Of a DNA stretch of 46,877 bases, positions 17,172-26,149 are shown piece by piece. The stretch is taken from contig QOQC01000003.1 in the NCBI GenBank assembly GCA_003331365.1, positions 1 to 46,877 on the forward strand, given 5' to 3'. The DNA is from Flavobacteriales bacterium (GTDB taxonomy: Bacteria > Bacteroidota > Bacteroidia > Flavobacteriales_D > Crocinitomicaceae). The notes beneath the pieces are model-generated. The model ran no database searches. It had not been told where the DNA came from and saw only the letters and a list, made by a program, of their open reading frames with translations. The first letter of the stretch is position 1, and each line of letters opens with the position of its first letter. The position numbers and the translations under genes are program-made.

Positions 17172-18224
17172 ATGCTCAATAAAACAAACGATATGTCAAA
17201 TAAAGATGTCAATTCAGAAAAACTAAAAGCTTTAAAGCTTACAATGGAAAAATTAGACAAAACCTACGGGAAAGGTTCTGTGATGAAATTAGGAGATGCG
17301 CCGGTTGAAAAAGTCGAAGTCATTCCAACTGGTTCTTTAACACTTGATATGGCACTTGGTGTTCAAGGATATCCTAAGGGTAGAGTAGTAGAAATATATG
17401 GCCCTGAATCATCGGGTAAAACTACACTTGCGATTCACGCTATTGCAGAAGTTCAGAAGCAGGGTGGGATTGCTGCATTTATTGATGCAGAACATGCTTT
17501 TGATCAGTTCTATGCACAGAACTTGGGCGTTGACGTAGCAAATCTTTTAATCTCACAACCTGACAATGGAGAACAGGCATTAGAAATTGCGGATAATTTA
17601 ATACGTTCAGGAGCCATTGATTTAATCGTAGTTGATTCAGTTGCAGCACTGACGCCCAGAGCTGAAATTGAAGGTGAAATGGGAGACTCTCAGATGGGCT
17701 TACAGGCTCGTTTAATGTCTAAGGCTTTAAGAAAACTTACGGCATCAATAAATAAGGCTGGTTGTTGTTGCATCTTTATCAATCAACTTCGAGAAAAAAT
17801 AGGAGTGATGTTTGGAAACCCTGAAACGACTACCGGTGGAAATGCATTGAAATTTTATTCTTCTATACGAATCGATATTCGGAGATCTACACAGCTAAAA
17901 GATGGTGACGAAATTAAAGGCAATAGGGTTAAAGTGAAAATTGTCAAAAACAAAGTAGCACCTCCATTTAGAAGAGCCGAATTTGATGTGATGTATGGCA
18001 AAGGGATTTCAAAAATTGGAGAAATTATAGACATAGGTGTGGACTTGAACATATTGAAAAAGAGTGGCTCTTGGTTCTCCTATGGTGAAACGAGATTAGG
18101 TCAGGGTCGGGATTCGATTAAAAGTTTATTGTTAGACAATCCCGAATTGGCTGAAGAACTAGAGAACAAAATTAAAGAGGCCCTTGTAAAACCCGAGGTG
18201 GAAACTACGGTATTACAAGATTAA
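17172..18224 (+). CDS. recA: Recombinase A
   Basis: RecA forms filaments on single-stranded DNA for homologous recombination and repair. The 350-residue protein carries Walker [10 protein letters not shown] (77-85), FIDAEHAFD, Walker [11 protein letters not shown], the L1/L2 loop regions ([17 protein letters not shown], and [15 protein letters not shown]) and [11 protein letters not shown]. The length is normal and the C-terminus is acidic. An alternative start is the second Met (17193), which would remove seven residues (MLNKTND) and begins [11 protein letters not shown]; the N-terminal extension is not needed for the fold. A factor-independent terminator follows directly. DprA, its loader in transformation, is encoded elsewhere in the window. 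Confidence 0.97.
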   Translation: MLNKTNDMSNKDVNSEKLKALKLTMEKLDKTYGKGSVMKLGDAPVEKVEVIPTGSLTLDMALGVQGYPKGRVVEIYGPESSGKTTLAIHAIAEVQKQGGIAAFIDAEHAFDQFYAQNLGVDVANLLISQPDNGEQALEIADNLIRSGAIDLIVVDSVAALTPRAEIEGEMGDSQMGLQARLMSKALRKLTASINKAGCCCIFINQLREKIGVMFGNPETTTGGNALKFYSSIRIDIRRSTQLKDGDEIKGNRVKVKIVKNKVAPPFRRAEFDVMYGKGISKIGEIIDIGVDLNILKKSGSWFSYGETRLGQGRDSIKSLLLDNPELAEELENKIKEALVKPEVETTVLQD

Positions 18225-18243
18225 GAGCAAATCGTTTGGTTAT

Positions 18244-18269
18244 AACGGCATCGTAAGGTGCCGTTTTTT
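18244..18269 (+). terminator. Rho-independent terminator of recA
   Basis: The stem AACGGCA-TCGTAAGG-TGCCGTT (18244-18265) is followed by a run of T to 18269. The end of the T-run and following G form the TTG that may serve as the -33 box of the next gene, so terminator and promoter overlap. Confidence 0.88.
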
Positions 18270-18295
18270 GTATTCCAAAAATTAAATTATTTTTG
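18268..18295 (+). promoter_or_regulatory. Candidate promoter of the DUF5011 lipoprotein gene (TTG-N17-TATTTTTG)
   Basis: TTG (18268-18270) and TATTTTTG (18288-18295) are 17 nt apart and end 23 nt before the start codon. The -33 element is the tail of the recA terminator. Confidence 0.5.
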
Positions 18296-18318
18296 GGAAA
18301 ACATTTCAATAATAAACT

Positions 18319-19038
18319 ATGAAAAATTTCACTTATTTATTTATATTATCTCTTTTTGTATTTGGTTTAAATGCCTGTAAGAAGAAAGGATGTACTGACA
18401 TTGACGCTGCCAATTACAATGCAGAGGCGAAAAAGGATGATGGTTCATGTGTATACACTCCGGTCATAACTTTAATCGGTGCTTCAGATACCACAATCAG
18501 TGTAGCTTCTGAATGGTTAGATCCCGGGGCAACTGCTGCAAATTTAGATGGTGCCATTGTTCAGGTAGAGTCTAGCACAACTGTTGATGAAGGTCAAGTT
18601 GGTGTTTATACAATTACTTACACAGCCACAAATCAAAACGGAACAACTTCGGTTGTTCGTACGGTGAATGTAATTGTTAATCAAGATACGTGGCTTGGAG
18701 GATGGAGTGTTAGCGATAATTGTGGAGGCGGAACAGGTTTAGCGCTTAATGGCTCACCTACAGTAATCGCTGGTGGAAATGAAGAACAAATATTAATTAC
18801 TGATTTCTTTAGTGGAGTTACGGGGACCTATGGTACTGCAATCTGTCAAGTAGTCGGAGATGATATTACGATTGCACAAGCATCCGATGGAGCTCCTGGA
18901 GGTTTAGGAGATATCATATACTCTGGTTTTGGTACAATGAGTAGTAATGGCTTAAGCTTTACAATCACATTTACATGGCAAAACACGACCCCTATCACCG
19001 GAGGATCAGGGACATGTCAGGCGACTTATTCGAAATAA
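18319..19038 (+). CDS. Surface-type lipoprotein with an immunoglobulin-like (DUF5011-type) domain
   Basis: This 239-residue protein starts with a lipoprotein signal (lipobox LNAC, C20). Next comes the small Cys-containing motif GCTDIDAANYNAEAKKDDGS (residues 24-43), common in envelope proteins of aquatic Bacteroidetes and probably a calcium- or wall-related repeat. A beta-sandwich domain of the DUF5011 type follows (about 50-125; SEWLDPGATAANLDG, VGVYTITYTATNQNG). The last 110 residues are Gly/Thr-rich beta structure with Cys pairs and no recognised family. No enzyme motif is present, so an adhesive or structural role is likely but unproven. It is a single-gene unit bounded by terminators on both sides. 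Confidence 0.85.
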   Translation: MKNFTYLFILSLFVFGLNACKKKGCTDIDAANYNAEAKKDDGSCVYTPVITLIGASDTTISVASEWLDPGATAANLDGAIVQVESSTTVDEGQVGVYTITYTATNQNGTTSVVRTVNVIVNQDTWLGGWSVSDNCGGGTGLALNGSPTVIAGGNEEQILITDFFSGVTGTYGTAICQVVGDDITIAQASDGAPGGLGDIIYSGFGTMSSNGLSFTITFTWQNTTPITGGSGTCQATYSK

Positions 19039-19058
19039 ATAAAATTCCAAAGGATTTT

Positions 19059-19087
19059 AAGGAGGGCTAGCAAGCTCTCCTTTTTTT
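19059..19087 (+). terminator. Rho-independent terminator of the DUF5011 lipoprotein gene
   Basis: The stem AAGGAGGGCT-agca-AGCTCTCCTT (19059-19082, one G-T pair) is followed by T residues to 19087. Confidence 0.88.
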
Positions 19088-19098
19088 ATGCTTTGTGC

Positions 19099-19129
19099 TT
19101 GCATAGAATGATTTAAACATCTACTTTTG
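19099..19129 (+). promoter_or_regulatory. Promoter of the membrane pyrophosphatase gene (TTG-N20-TACTTTTG)
   Basis: TTG (19099-19101) and TACTTTTG (19122-19129) are 20 nt apart, and the box ends 25 nt before the ATG at 19155. Confidence 0.55.
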
Positions 19130-19154
19130 CCCCCTATTAAAATAATTCATAAAA

Positions 19155-21560
19155 ATGGAAAACAATTTAATTTATATTTTACCGGCTTTTGGTATTCTAG
19201 GTCTTATCTATATGATGTTTTTAACATCATGGGTAAATAAGCAATCAGCTGGTAGTGATAAGATGAAAAAATTATCTGGCTACATTGCCAATGGTGCAAT
19301 GGCATTTTTGAAAGCTGAATATAAAATGCTAGCAGTTTTTGTGTTAATTGCTGGAGGAGCTTTAGGGGCTTTGTCCGCATTAAATTTGATTCCAGCTGGA
19401 TTATTTATTGTTGTCTCTTTTGTTATTGGTGCTGTTTTTTCAGCTTTAGCTGGAAACATTGGAATGCGTATTGCAACTAAAGCAAACGTAAGAACCGCTG
19501 AGGCGGCAAAAACAAGTTTACCACAGGCGATGAAGGTCGCATTTCGAGGAGGTACGGTTATGGGGCTTGGTGTAGCCGGCTTAGCTGTATTTGGTTTATC
19601 TGCCATTTTTGCATTATTGGTAATGCAAGGTGGTAAAAATGCCGACATGGTTGTGATTCTAGAGACACTAGCAGGATTTTCATTGGGAGCTGAATGTATC
19701 GCCTTATTTGCAAGAGTAGGAGGAGGGATTTATACAAAGGCTGCGGATGTTGGAGCTGATTTGGTAGGAAAGGTAGAAGCAGGAATTCCTGAAGATGACC
19801 CACGTAACCCTGCAACAATTGCAGACAATGTAGGAGATAATGTAGGAGATGTTGCGGGAATGGGAGCAGATTTATTTGGCTCGTATGTGGCAACAATGCT
19901 TGCTGCTATGGTTCTAGGAAATTATCTAATTCTTCAAGATCCAGGAACTTTCACCAAATTTGACGGTTTAGGACCAATTCTTATGCCTGTTTTGATCGCA
20001 GGAGTTGGACTTGTATTTTCTATAATTGGTACATGGGTAATTAAGATTAAGAATAACGAAGCGAAAGAAAAAGAAGTTCAAGGCGCATTTAATCTTGGAA
20101 ATTGGGGTTCATTGATTTTAACGGCAATCGCCTCATTTTTCATCATCAAATGGATGCTTCCTGCTCAAATGAAAATGGAGTTTTTTGGCGAAGGTGTAAT
20201 GACTATTGGATACAATAGAGTTTTCTATGCAGTATTGATTGGCTTAGCCGTTGGAGGATTGATATCTATGCTTACTGAATATTATACAGCGATGGGTAAA
20301 AAACCGGTAATGGGAATTATACAAAACTCTTCTACGGGAGCAGCTACTAATATTATTGCTGGATTGTCTCTAGGTATGATGTCAACTGCAGCACCAGTTA
20401 TTTTATTTGCTGGAGCGATATGGGGAGCATATGCGTGTGCTGGATTTTATGGAGTGGCTATTGGAGCATCTGCGATGATGGCAACAACAGCAATGCAATT
20501 AGCAATTGACGCATTTGGACCAATTGCAGATAATGCCGGGGGTATTGCAGAGATGTCGGAATTGGATCCTGAGGTTCGAGAAAGAACAGATATATTAGAT
20601 GCAGTTGGTAATACAACCGCAGCGGTAGGAAAAGGTTTCGCTATTGCTTCTGCTGCACTTACTGCTCTTGCCCTTTTTGCAGCATATGTAACCTTTACAG
20701 ATATTGATGGGATTAATATTTTCAAGGCAAAAGTATTAGCTGCTTTATTTATTGGAGGAATGATTCCCGTAGTATTTTCCGCTTTAGCTATGAGCTCCGT
20801 TGGAAAAGCTGCAATGGCAATGGTTAAAGAGGTTCGAAGACAATTCAAAGACATTCCTGGTATCATGGAAGGTAAAGCTGAACCTGAATATGATAAATGT
20901 GTAGATATTTCCACGCGAGCTGCATTGAGAGAAATGATGCTTCCAGGTATTATCACTATTGTATCGCCAATCATCATCGGATTTGCAATGGGCGCAGAGG
21001 CTTTAGGTTCGTATATGGCTGGAGTAACTGTATCTGGTGTTCTTTGGGCCATTTTCCAGAATAATGCGGGTGGTGCATGGGACAATGCTAAAAAGTCTTT
21101 TGAAGCAGGAGTTGAGATTGATGGAGAAATGACATACAAAGGTTCTGAAGCGCATAAAGCGGCAGTTACTGGAGATACTGTTGGAGATCCATTTAAAGAT
21201 ACATCTGGACCTTCAATGAATATCTTAATTAAGTTGACCTGTTTAGTAGGTTTGGTAATAGCACCTATTTTAGGAAGCGGTCATGGAGATGAAGACCATA
21301 AGCATGGAAAAACGGAGAAATGTTGTACTGTTGATGGTAAATGTTCTGATGATGATTCTTGTTCTAAAGAAGATAAGTGTTGCAAAAAAGAATCTGATAA
21401 AGAATGTTGTGCTGGAGAAGAAAAGACTTCATGCATGTCAAAATGTTCAGAAATGACGAAGGAAGAATGCGCTGCGATGTGTGAAGAAAAAGGATGTAGC
21501 AAGGAGGAAAAGGCAATGTGCATGGCACGATTTGATGAATCTGGAGATGATATAGAATAA
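19155..21560 (+). CDS. hppA: Membrane-bound ion-pumping pyrophosphatase with a cysteine-rich C-terminal tail
   Basis: This integral-membrane pump of 801 residues hydrolyses PPi to drive H+ (or Na+) across the inner membrane. Diagnostic segments are [20 protein letters not shown] (residues about 197-216), [18 protein letters not shown], the [13 protein letters not shown] loop and the C-terminal [18 protein letters not shown]. Ala in GNTTAA, where K+-independent enzymes have Lys, points to the K+-dependent subgroup; the sequence does not settle H+ versus Na+. About 16 hydrophobic helices fill residues 1-706. A hydrophilic tail of about 95 residues (707-801) then adds 14 Cys, including three CC pairs, and a His-rich start ([10 protein letters not shown]). 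Normal family members end soon after the last helix, so this tail is an extension. Confidence 0.95.
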   Translation: MENNLIYILPAFGILGLIYMMFLTSWVNKQSAGSDKMKKLSGYIANGAMAFLKAEYKMLAVFVLIAGGALGALSALNLIPAGLFIVVSFVIGAVFSALAGNIGMRIATKANVRTAEAAKTSLPQAMKVAFRGGTVMGLGVAGLAVFGLSAIFALLVMQGGKNADMVVILETLAGFSLGAECIALFARVGGGIYTKAADVGADLVGKVEAGIPEDDPRNPATIADNVGDNVGDVAGMGADLFGSYVATMLAAMVLGNYLILQDPGTFTKFDGLGPILMPVLIAGVGLVFSIIGTWVIKIKNNEAKEKEVQGAFNLGNWGSLILTAIASFFIIKWMLPAQMKMEFFGEGVMTIGYNRVFYAVLIGLAVGGLISMLTEYYTAMGKKPVMGIIQNSSTGAATNIIAGLSLGMMSTAAPVILFAGAIWGAYACAGFYGVAIGASAMMATTAMQLAIDAFGPIADNAGGIAEMSELDPEVRERTDILDAVGNTTAAVGKGFAIASAALTALALFAAYVTFTDIDGINIFKAKVLAALFIGGMIPVVFSALAMSSVGKAAMAMVKEVRRQFKDIPGIMEGKAEPEYDKCVDISTRAALREMMLPGIITIVSPIIIGFAMGAEALGSYMAGVTVSGVLWAIFQNNAGGAWDNAKKSFEAGVEIDGEMTYKGSEAHKAAVTGDTVGDPFKDTSGPSMNILIKLTCLVGLVIAPILGSGHGDEDHKHGKTEKCCTVDGKCSDDDSCSKEDKCCKKESDKECCAGEEKTSCMSKCSEMTKEECAAMCEEKGCSKEEKAMCMARFDESGDDIE

Positions 21561-21584
21561 ATCATTTCACTATTAGAAAATTTT

Positions 21585-21609
21585 AAAGCCATCGATTGAT
21601 GGCTTTTTT
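21585..21609 (+). terminator. Rho-independent terminator of hppA
   Basis: The stem AAAGCCATC-gatt-GATGGCTTT (21585-21606) runs into six T residues (21604-21609). Confidence 0.9.
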
Positions 21610-21650
21610 ATTGCCCAATATTTCATTTAATTTCGTATTTACTCCAAGTA

Positions 21651-21989
21651 ATGATAGATAAATCTGATTTTTTCGAAAATGTATATGAAGTTGTCAAACT
21701 GATTCCTAAGGGTCGCGTAACTTCTTACGGTGCGATTGCTTGCTATTTAGGAGCAAAGAAATCTTCTAGAATGGTAGGTTGGGCTATGAATGCCTCACAC
21801 AATCGTGTTGACATTCCCGCACATCGTGTGGTAAATCGAAATGGGGTTCTTACTGGTAAAAATCATTTTGAGTCCGTCAACTCCATGCAAAAATTATTGG
21901 AAGAAGAGGGCGTAGTTGTCGTTAATGATAAAATCCAAGAATTTGAAAAAAAATTTTGGGATCCTACAGTAGAATTGGAACTGCCTTAA
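21651..21989 (+). CDS. Alkyltransferase-like protein (ATL), MGMT fold without the acceptor cysteine
   Basis: This 112-residue protein has the O6-alkylguanine transferase DNA-binding fold. The Tyr of TSYGAIA (Y26) and the Arg finger in SSRMVG (R40) are kept. The acceptor motif PCHRV reads PAHRV (56-60), so Cys57 is replaced by Ala. Such ATL proteins cannot remove alkyl groups; in other bacteria they flip and bind O6-alkylguanine and hand it to nucleotide excision repair. Size and start fit the ATL group, which lacks the N-terminal domain of true MGMT. No frameshift is seen. uvrC, a possible partner pathway, is about 14.5 kb away. The gene lies between the hppA terminator and the cystathionine enzyme gene. 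Confidence 0.92.
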   Translation: MIDKSDFFENVYEVVKLIPKGRVTSYGAIACYLGAKKSSRMVGWAMNASHNRVDIPAHRVVNRNGVLTGKNHFESVNSMQKLLEEEGVVVVNDKIQEFEKKFWDPTVELELP

Positions 21990-22022
21990 AGATTTCTTTT
22001 ATTTTAGTTTAAAAATGAAAAT

Positions 22023-23159
22023 ATGAAATTTGGTACAAAAGCAATTCATGCTGGTGTCGAAGTGGATACTGCAACGGGGGCAATAATGACACCGATTTAT
22101 CAAACCTCTACTTATGTTCAGGATGGTGTTGGGAATCACAAGGGTTATGCATATTCTCGAACTCAAAATCCAACACGTAGTGCCTTAGAGCGAAATTTAG
22201 CTGCACTCGAAAATGGCAAGTATGCTGCATGTTTTGGTTCTGGCTTGGCAGCTATTGATTGTGTAATTAAAATGCTCAAACCTGGCGATGAAGTGATTTC
22301 GACAAATGACCTTTATGGAGGCTCTTACCGATTGTTTAAAACCATATTTGAAAAGTACGGTATTGTATTTCATTTTGTTGACATGAAGGAAATCGAAGAG
22401 GTTAATCGTATGATTAACGTAAATACAAAACTCATTTGGGTTGAAACTCCAACAAATCCCTTATTGAATATTATTGATATAGAGGCCATGGCAATGGTTG
22501 CTAAAAATTCCAATTTAATGTTATGTGTGGATAATACTTTTGCTACACCATATCTGCAGAATCCATTGGATTTAGGAGCGGATATTGTGATGCATTCTGT
22601 GACTAAGTATCTAGGTGGTCATTCGGATGTAGTTATGGGTGCTTTAGTTACCTCTAACGAAGAGATAGCCACCGAAATGTATCGAATTCAAAATTCTTCC
22701 GGAGCCATTACCTCACCTATGGATTCATTTCTCGCATTAAGGGGGATTAAAACATTACATCTTCGTATGGATAGGCATTGTGAAAATGCGAAGGACTTAG
22801 CTCATTTTTTAAAAAATCATACTCGAGTAGAAAAGGTGAATTGGCCAGGTTTTGATGATCACCCGAACCATGATATTGCGAAAAAGCAAATGCGTGGATT
22901 TGGCGGTATGATTTCATTTACCTTAAAGGGAAATCATCAGGAAGAAGCACTTGAAATCGTTAAAAAAGTAAAGATCTTTGCTTTAGCAGAATCATTAGGT
23001 GGTGTTGAATCTTTGATTGGACATCCCGCAACTATGACGCACGCCTCCATTCCAAAAGAAATAAGAGAAAATAGCGGTATTGTTGATTCCTTGATTCGAT
23101 TAAGTATTGGTATTGAAGATGCTGAAGATTTAATTAAAGATCTTAAACAAGCCTTATAG
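22023..23159 (+). CDS. Cystathionine gamma-synthase / gamma-lyase family PLP enzyme
   Basis: This is a fold-type I PLP enzyme of the Cys/Met metabolism family (378 residues). Visible motifs include AYSRTQNPTRSALE (about 42-55), ACFGSGLAAI, STNDLYGGSYRLF, WVETPTNPLL, the LCVDNTFATPYLQNPLDLGA segment and the PLP-Lys in HSVTKYLGGHSD (Lys about 195), with a C-terminal GVESLIGHPATMTHASIP. The family includes cystathionine gamma-synthase (metB) and the lyase (mccB or cth); sequence alone does not separate these, so no symbol is given. Either activity fits sulfur amino acid metabolism, which metH elsewhere in the window also serves. Its 3' end overlaps the convergent lytTR gene by 6 nt. Confidence 0.9.
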   Translation: MKFGTKAIHAGVEVDTATGAIMTPIYQTSTYVQDGVGNHKGYAYSRTQNPTRSALERNLAALENGKYAACFGSGLAAIDCVIKMLKPGDEVISTNDLYGGSYRLFKTIFEKYGIVFHFVDMKEIEEVNRMINVNTKLIWVETPTNPLLNIIDIEAMAMVAKNSNLMLCVDNTFATPYLQNPLDLGADIVMHSVTKYLGGHSDVVMGALVTSNEEIATEMYRIQNSSGAITSPMDSFLALRGIKTLHLRMDRHCENAKDLAHFLKNHTRVEKVNWPGFDDHPNHDIAKKQMRGFGGMISFTLKGNHQEEALEIVKKVKIFALAESLGGVESLIGHPATMTHASIPKEIRENSGIVDSLIRLSIGIEDAEDLIKDLKQAL

Positions 23160-23897
23160 ATTTTCTATAATATGAAAAAATTGTTCTTTTTTAGCTGGTG
23201 ATAAAGGCACGGAACTACCATCTTTCATTATTACTGCCCCTCCATCAATTTTATCATATCTATCAATGAAATCAAGATTCACGAGATGAGATTGTTGCAC
23301 ACGGAAAAATGAATGACCCGATAAAAGCAAATCATATTCTTTTAATGTTTTTGAAACCAAGATTCTTTTTCCTGAATTCAAGAAAAAAGAAGTGTAATTT
23401 TTATCGGCTTCACAACGAACAATGTCTTTAAGTTCTAGAACGTATACACTCTCTTGGGTTTTTAGGACAAGTTTTTTCTTTTTATTTCTATTTGCATTGT
23501 TTTCTAATGCGCTGAATTGAACATTGTTATCTTTTTTCTCAAGTGTTGCTAATGCTTTATCAACAGCCTGTTCTAATTCTTCTACATCGATTGGCTTCAG
23601 GATGTAAGCCAATGCGCTAAATTTTATGGCTTGAATGGCATATTCTTGATAAGCTGTAATGAAGATGATTTGAAAGTCTTTGCTTTTTACTCCTTTTAAA
23701 ACATCAAAACCATTGCCATCCGGCATTTGAATGTCCAAAAAAACAAGGTCAGGTTTTATCCTATTAATGGCCTCGATACCTGTTTCAACATTTGAACCAT
23801 CAGTGTGTATTTCAAAATCATGACCAAAAGAAATGAGTAATTTTTTAATAAAATCTTTCGTTTTATTTTCATCATCAATAATTAATACTTTTTTCAT
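23154..23897 (-). CDS. LytTR-family response regulator
   Basis: This 247-residue regulator has a receiver domain (about 1-120) with DDE at 8-10, the phospho-acceptor D55 in LVFLDIQMPDG and the switch Lys in YILKPIDVEEL (about 103-106). A C-terminal LytTR DNA-binding domain follows (about 145-247; VRCEADKNYTSFFL, HSFFRVQQSHLVNLDFID). LytTR proteins control envelope, exopolysaccharide or competence genes. The start is 2 nt after the stop of the sensor kinase gene, forming a clear two-component pair. Its target promoter cannot be told from the window. Confidence 0.95.
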   Translation of the reverse strand: MKKVLIIDDENKTKDFIKKLLISFGHDFEIHTDGSNVETGIEAINRIKPDLVFLDIQMPDGNGFDVLKGVKSKDFQIIFITAYQEYAIQAIKFSALAYILKPIDVEELEQAVDKALATLEKKDNNVQFSALENNANRNKKKKLVLKTQESVYVLELKDIVRCEADKNYTSFFLNSGKRILVSKTLKEYDLLLSGHSFFRVQQSHLVNLDFIDRYDKIDGGAVIMKDGSSVPLSPAKKEQFFHIIENL

Positions 23898-23899
23898 AG

Positions 23900-26032
23900 T
23901 CAGTCAAATTTAATATTTTCATTCAGTAATGGCAGATATAATTCAACCAATGTGCCACTATATTTCTCTTCTTTAAGATCCCGGATTTCAACTGTTGCTT
24001 TAGACTTGTACTTTTTATTCAGAATGTTGACTCTTTCCTTTGTGATATTAAGAGCCATACTTTTGTGGTTTTTTTTCATTTTCTTCTTTTCTGATTCTTT
24101 TCGGCCAATCCCATTGTCTTCAATTTTTACAAATAACATATTATCAACTTGTTTAAATTCGATATGAATATTTCCGTTTTCAACAATGTTTAATTGTCCA
24201 TGTTCAATTGAGTTTTCTACGAATGGTTGGGTAATCATAGGAGGGATTAATACTTTTTTGAAAATCAGTTCTTCTGGTGCGGTTATTTTGAAATCAAATC
24301 GATTTTCAAATCTTAATTTCTGGGTTTTTAGGTATTTATCAAGAATATCAATTTCAGTTTCAATGGTAATGAATTCTTTGGGCGAGTTTTCTAGAATCAA
24401 TCTTATCAATTTCGAAAAACTTACTAGGAACTTTGATGATTTGGTTGGGTCATTTTCATAGATGTAACTCTGAATAACAGACATGGCATTGAAAATGAAA
24501 TGAGGATTCATTTGAGTTCTTAATAATGTCTGGGACATTTCAATTTCCTGAGTCTGCTGTTTGATTTTTAGCTGCCTAAAATAGAAGATTACGATAATTA
24601 TAATTGATATCAGAATAATCACAATCAATATTATGGTTGAAAATTGTTTTTCACTTTTTAAGGCCAATAACTCTTTTTCTTTTTTTTGATTTGTAATCAC
24701 CTGTTCTTGCTCCTTTATACGATATTCTCTCAATTCTCTTGAATACATTTGAGTCAGTTCATTAATAGCTTTTGTACTTGAGATTGAGGAATTAATATTT
24801 GTGTACTTCTGGTATTCTTCCAAATTAAAATACGCGCGCGTAAAATCTTTTTGATGTGAATATATCTCTGCAAGAAATCTGTGATTTTCTATCCGAAAGG
24901 GGTCGAATTCAAATGTTTGTAATAGATCTAAAGATTTTTTAAAATAACTTTCAGAAAGTTTCCATTCATTTTGTTCAAAGAAAAGTTGTCCAATTAAGTG
25001 TAATGTTTTGGCAATCCCTTTTTTGTCACCAAGAAGTTGGAATTGACTTCTCGCTGAAGACAACTCATTGTTGGCTTGGTCATATTCTTTCTGAAACATC
25101 AGTATTTTCGCCTTTGTCAAAATTGTTAAAGGTAGATTTGTGCTTTCTTCCCATTCCTTGATGAGAGGAATACACTTGTCTAAATTTCTTACGGCTTCTT
25201 CTTTTTCTTGAATAGCGAGTGAAACTTCTGCCAAGCCTCTGTAAATCATTGACTTGAGAAAGATTGCGTTATTCTTTTCAGCAATGCTTAGTGCTTTTCT
25301 GTAATAGGTTTTCGCCTCATTATAATATCTGATTTGAAAAGATTTTTCAGCGATTTGAATGGTCCCCCAACAAATATTTTTCTGGTCTCTATTTGCTTCC
25401 GCTTTATCTATTAATTTTATCAGTACAGATGTGCTTTGACCGATCATGCCAAAATGATTGAAAATCTCCGCTTGTACTTTAAATGTATTTAATATGGCAT
25501 TTTCAGAATTGGATCTCCTTGCAAAATTTAAGGATAAGTTTGAGTAATATAACGAAGAATCTTTGCTGTTTAAGTACATATGTGACTTTGCAAGTATTCT
25601 GTATGATTTTGAAATCTCGTCATTGATCCTGCTCTTTTGAGATTCTATAAGATGTTGTCTGGAGGCGTTTAAGCTTTTTGAGTATTCCCCAGTATAATTG
25701 AAATAAATACTCTTCCAAAAATATAGTTTCAAAGGATCGTTCTTAAACAGAACATCATGTTGGTTGTATAATTTTTTAAATTCAAGAAACTCACCTTTTT
25801 CGATAAAGTGTTGAAGCATTAAATCTGTAATTGTAGATTTCTCTGACAAGGAAGATTCTTCGCTGTTTATTTTCTCTCTTAAATCAGTAATCAAGCCATC
25901 GTTTGCGACAAGGGATTTTTTTGAATTTTGATTAAAAACTTTGATAAGTGCACTGGATGAATTCCCTTGTTGACTTTGAGCAATGGTACCACAACAAAAA
26001 ACAACGATAAAAAGGAGGATAATTTTATTCAT
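23900..26032 (-). CDS. LytS-type sensor histidine kinase with TPR repeats
   Basis: This is a membrane sensor of 710 residues. It has a signal peptide (about 1-20), a periplasmic array of tetratricopeptide repeats (about 60-415), a transmembrane helix (about 465-486; IILIVIILISIIIIVIFYF), and then the short His_kinase domain with LRTQMNPHFIFNAM (phospho-acceptor H511) and the ATPase boxes FVENSIEH and IEDNGIGRKESE. This kinase family lacks the classical DHp of HisKA and pairs with LytTR regulators, as here. Periplasmic TPRs suggest it senses a protein or peptide partner; the ligand is unknown. It is transcribed divergently from the PfkB operon. Confidence 0.95.
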   Translation of the reverse strand: MNKIILLFIVVFCCGTIAQSQQGNSSSALIKVFNQNSKKSLVANDGLITDLREKINSEESSLSEKSTITDLMLQHFIEKGEFLEFKKLYNQHDVLFKNDPLKLYFWKSIYFNYTGEYSKSLNASRQHLIESQKSRINDEISKSYRILAKSHMYLNSKDSSLYYSNLSLNFARRSNSENAILNTFKVQAEIFNHFGMIGQSTSVLIKLIDKAEANRDQKNICWGTIQIAEKSFQIRYYNEAKTYYRKALSIAEKNNAIFLKSMIYRGLAEVSLAIQEKEEAVRNLDKCIPLIKEWEESTNLPLTILTKAKILMFQKEYDQANNELSSARSQFQLLGDKKGIAKTLHLIGQLFFEQNEWKLSESYFKKSLDLLQTFEFDPFRIENHRFLAEIYSHQKDFTRAYFNLEEYQKYTNINSSISSTKAINELTQMYSRELREYRIKEQEQVITNQKKEKELLALKSEKQFSTIILIVIILISIIIIVIFYFRQLKIKQQTQEIEMSQTLLRTQMNPHFIFNAMSVIQSYIYENDPTKSSKFLVSFSKLIRLILENSPKEFITIETEIDILDKYLKTQKLRFENRFDFKITAPEELIFKKVLIPPMITQPFVENSIEHGQLNIVENGNIHIEFKQVDNMLFVKIEDNGIGRKESEKKKMKKNHKSMALNITKERVNILNKKYKSKATVEIRDLKEEKYSGTLVELYLPLLNENIKFD

Positions 26033-26124
26033 TTCTTTAAAATTACAAAATTGCTTTAGATGAGTTGGCCTATTTTATGAACAAAACCCCATTTGGAATA
26101 GCATGAACTAAGTTTCAATTTACG

Positions 26125-26132
26125 TATCTTTG
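26125..26132 (+). promoter_or_regulatory. Candidate -7 box (TATCTTTG) of the PfkB operon, overlapping a TACGTA site
   Basis: TATCTTTG fits TAnnTTTG and ends 17 nt before the ATG at 26150. The 13-mer TTCAATTTACGTA (26114-26126) overlaps the start of the box and also occurs at 12071-12083 downstream of gap. The -33 position does not read TTG. Confidence 0.5.
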
Positions 26133-26149
26133 TCGCTTAAAATTAAAAA

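Noticed and set aside
20447-21139. 230-codon open frame antisense to hppA, and smaller ones at 19280-19648, 19558-19896 and 21281-21592
   Set aside because: They are complementary to strongly conserved pyrophosphatase coding sequence, have no recognisable domain, and their Ala/Pro/Ile/Leu-rich composition is what a membrane-protein gene gives in antisense.
21712-21736. CGTAA-cttc-TTACG dyad resembling the recA operator
   Set aside because: It is inside the ATL coding sequence, in codons for a conserved part of the fold, so coding constraint explains it.
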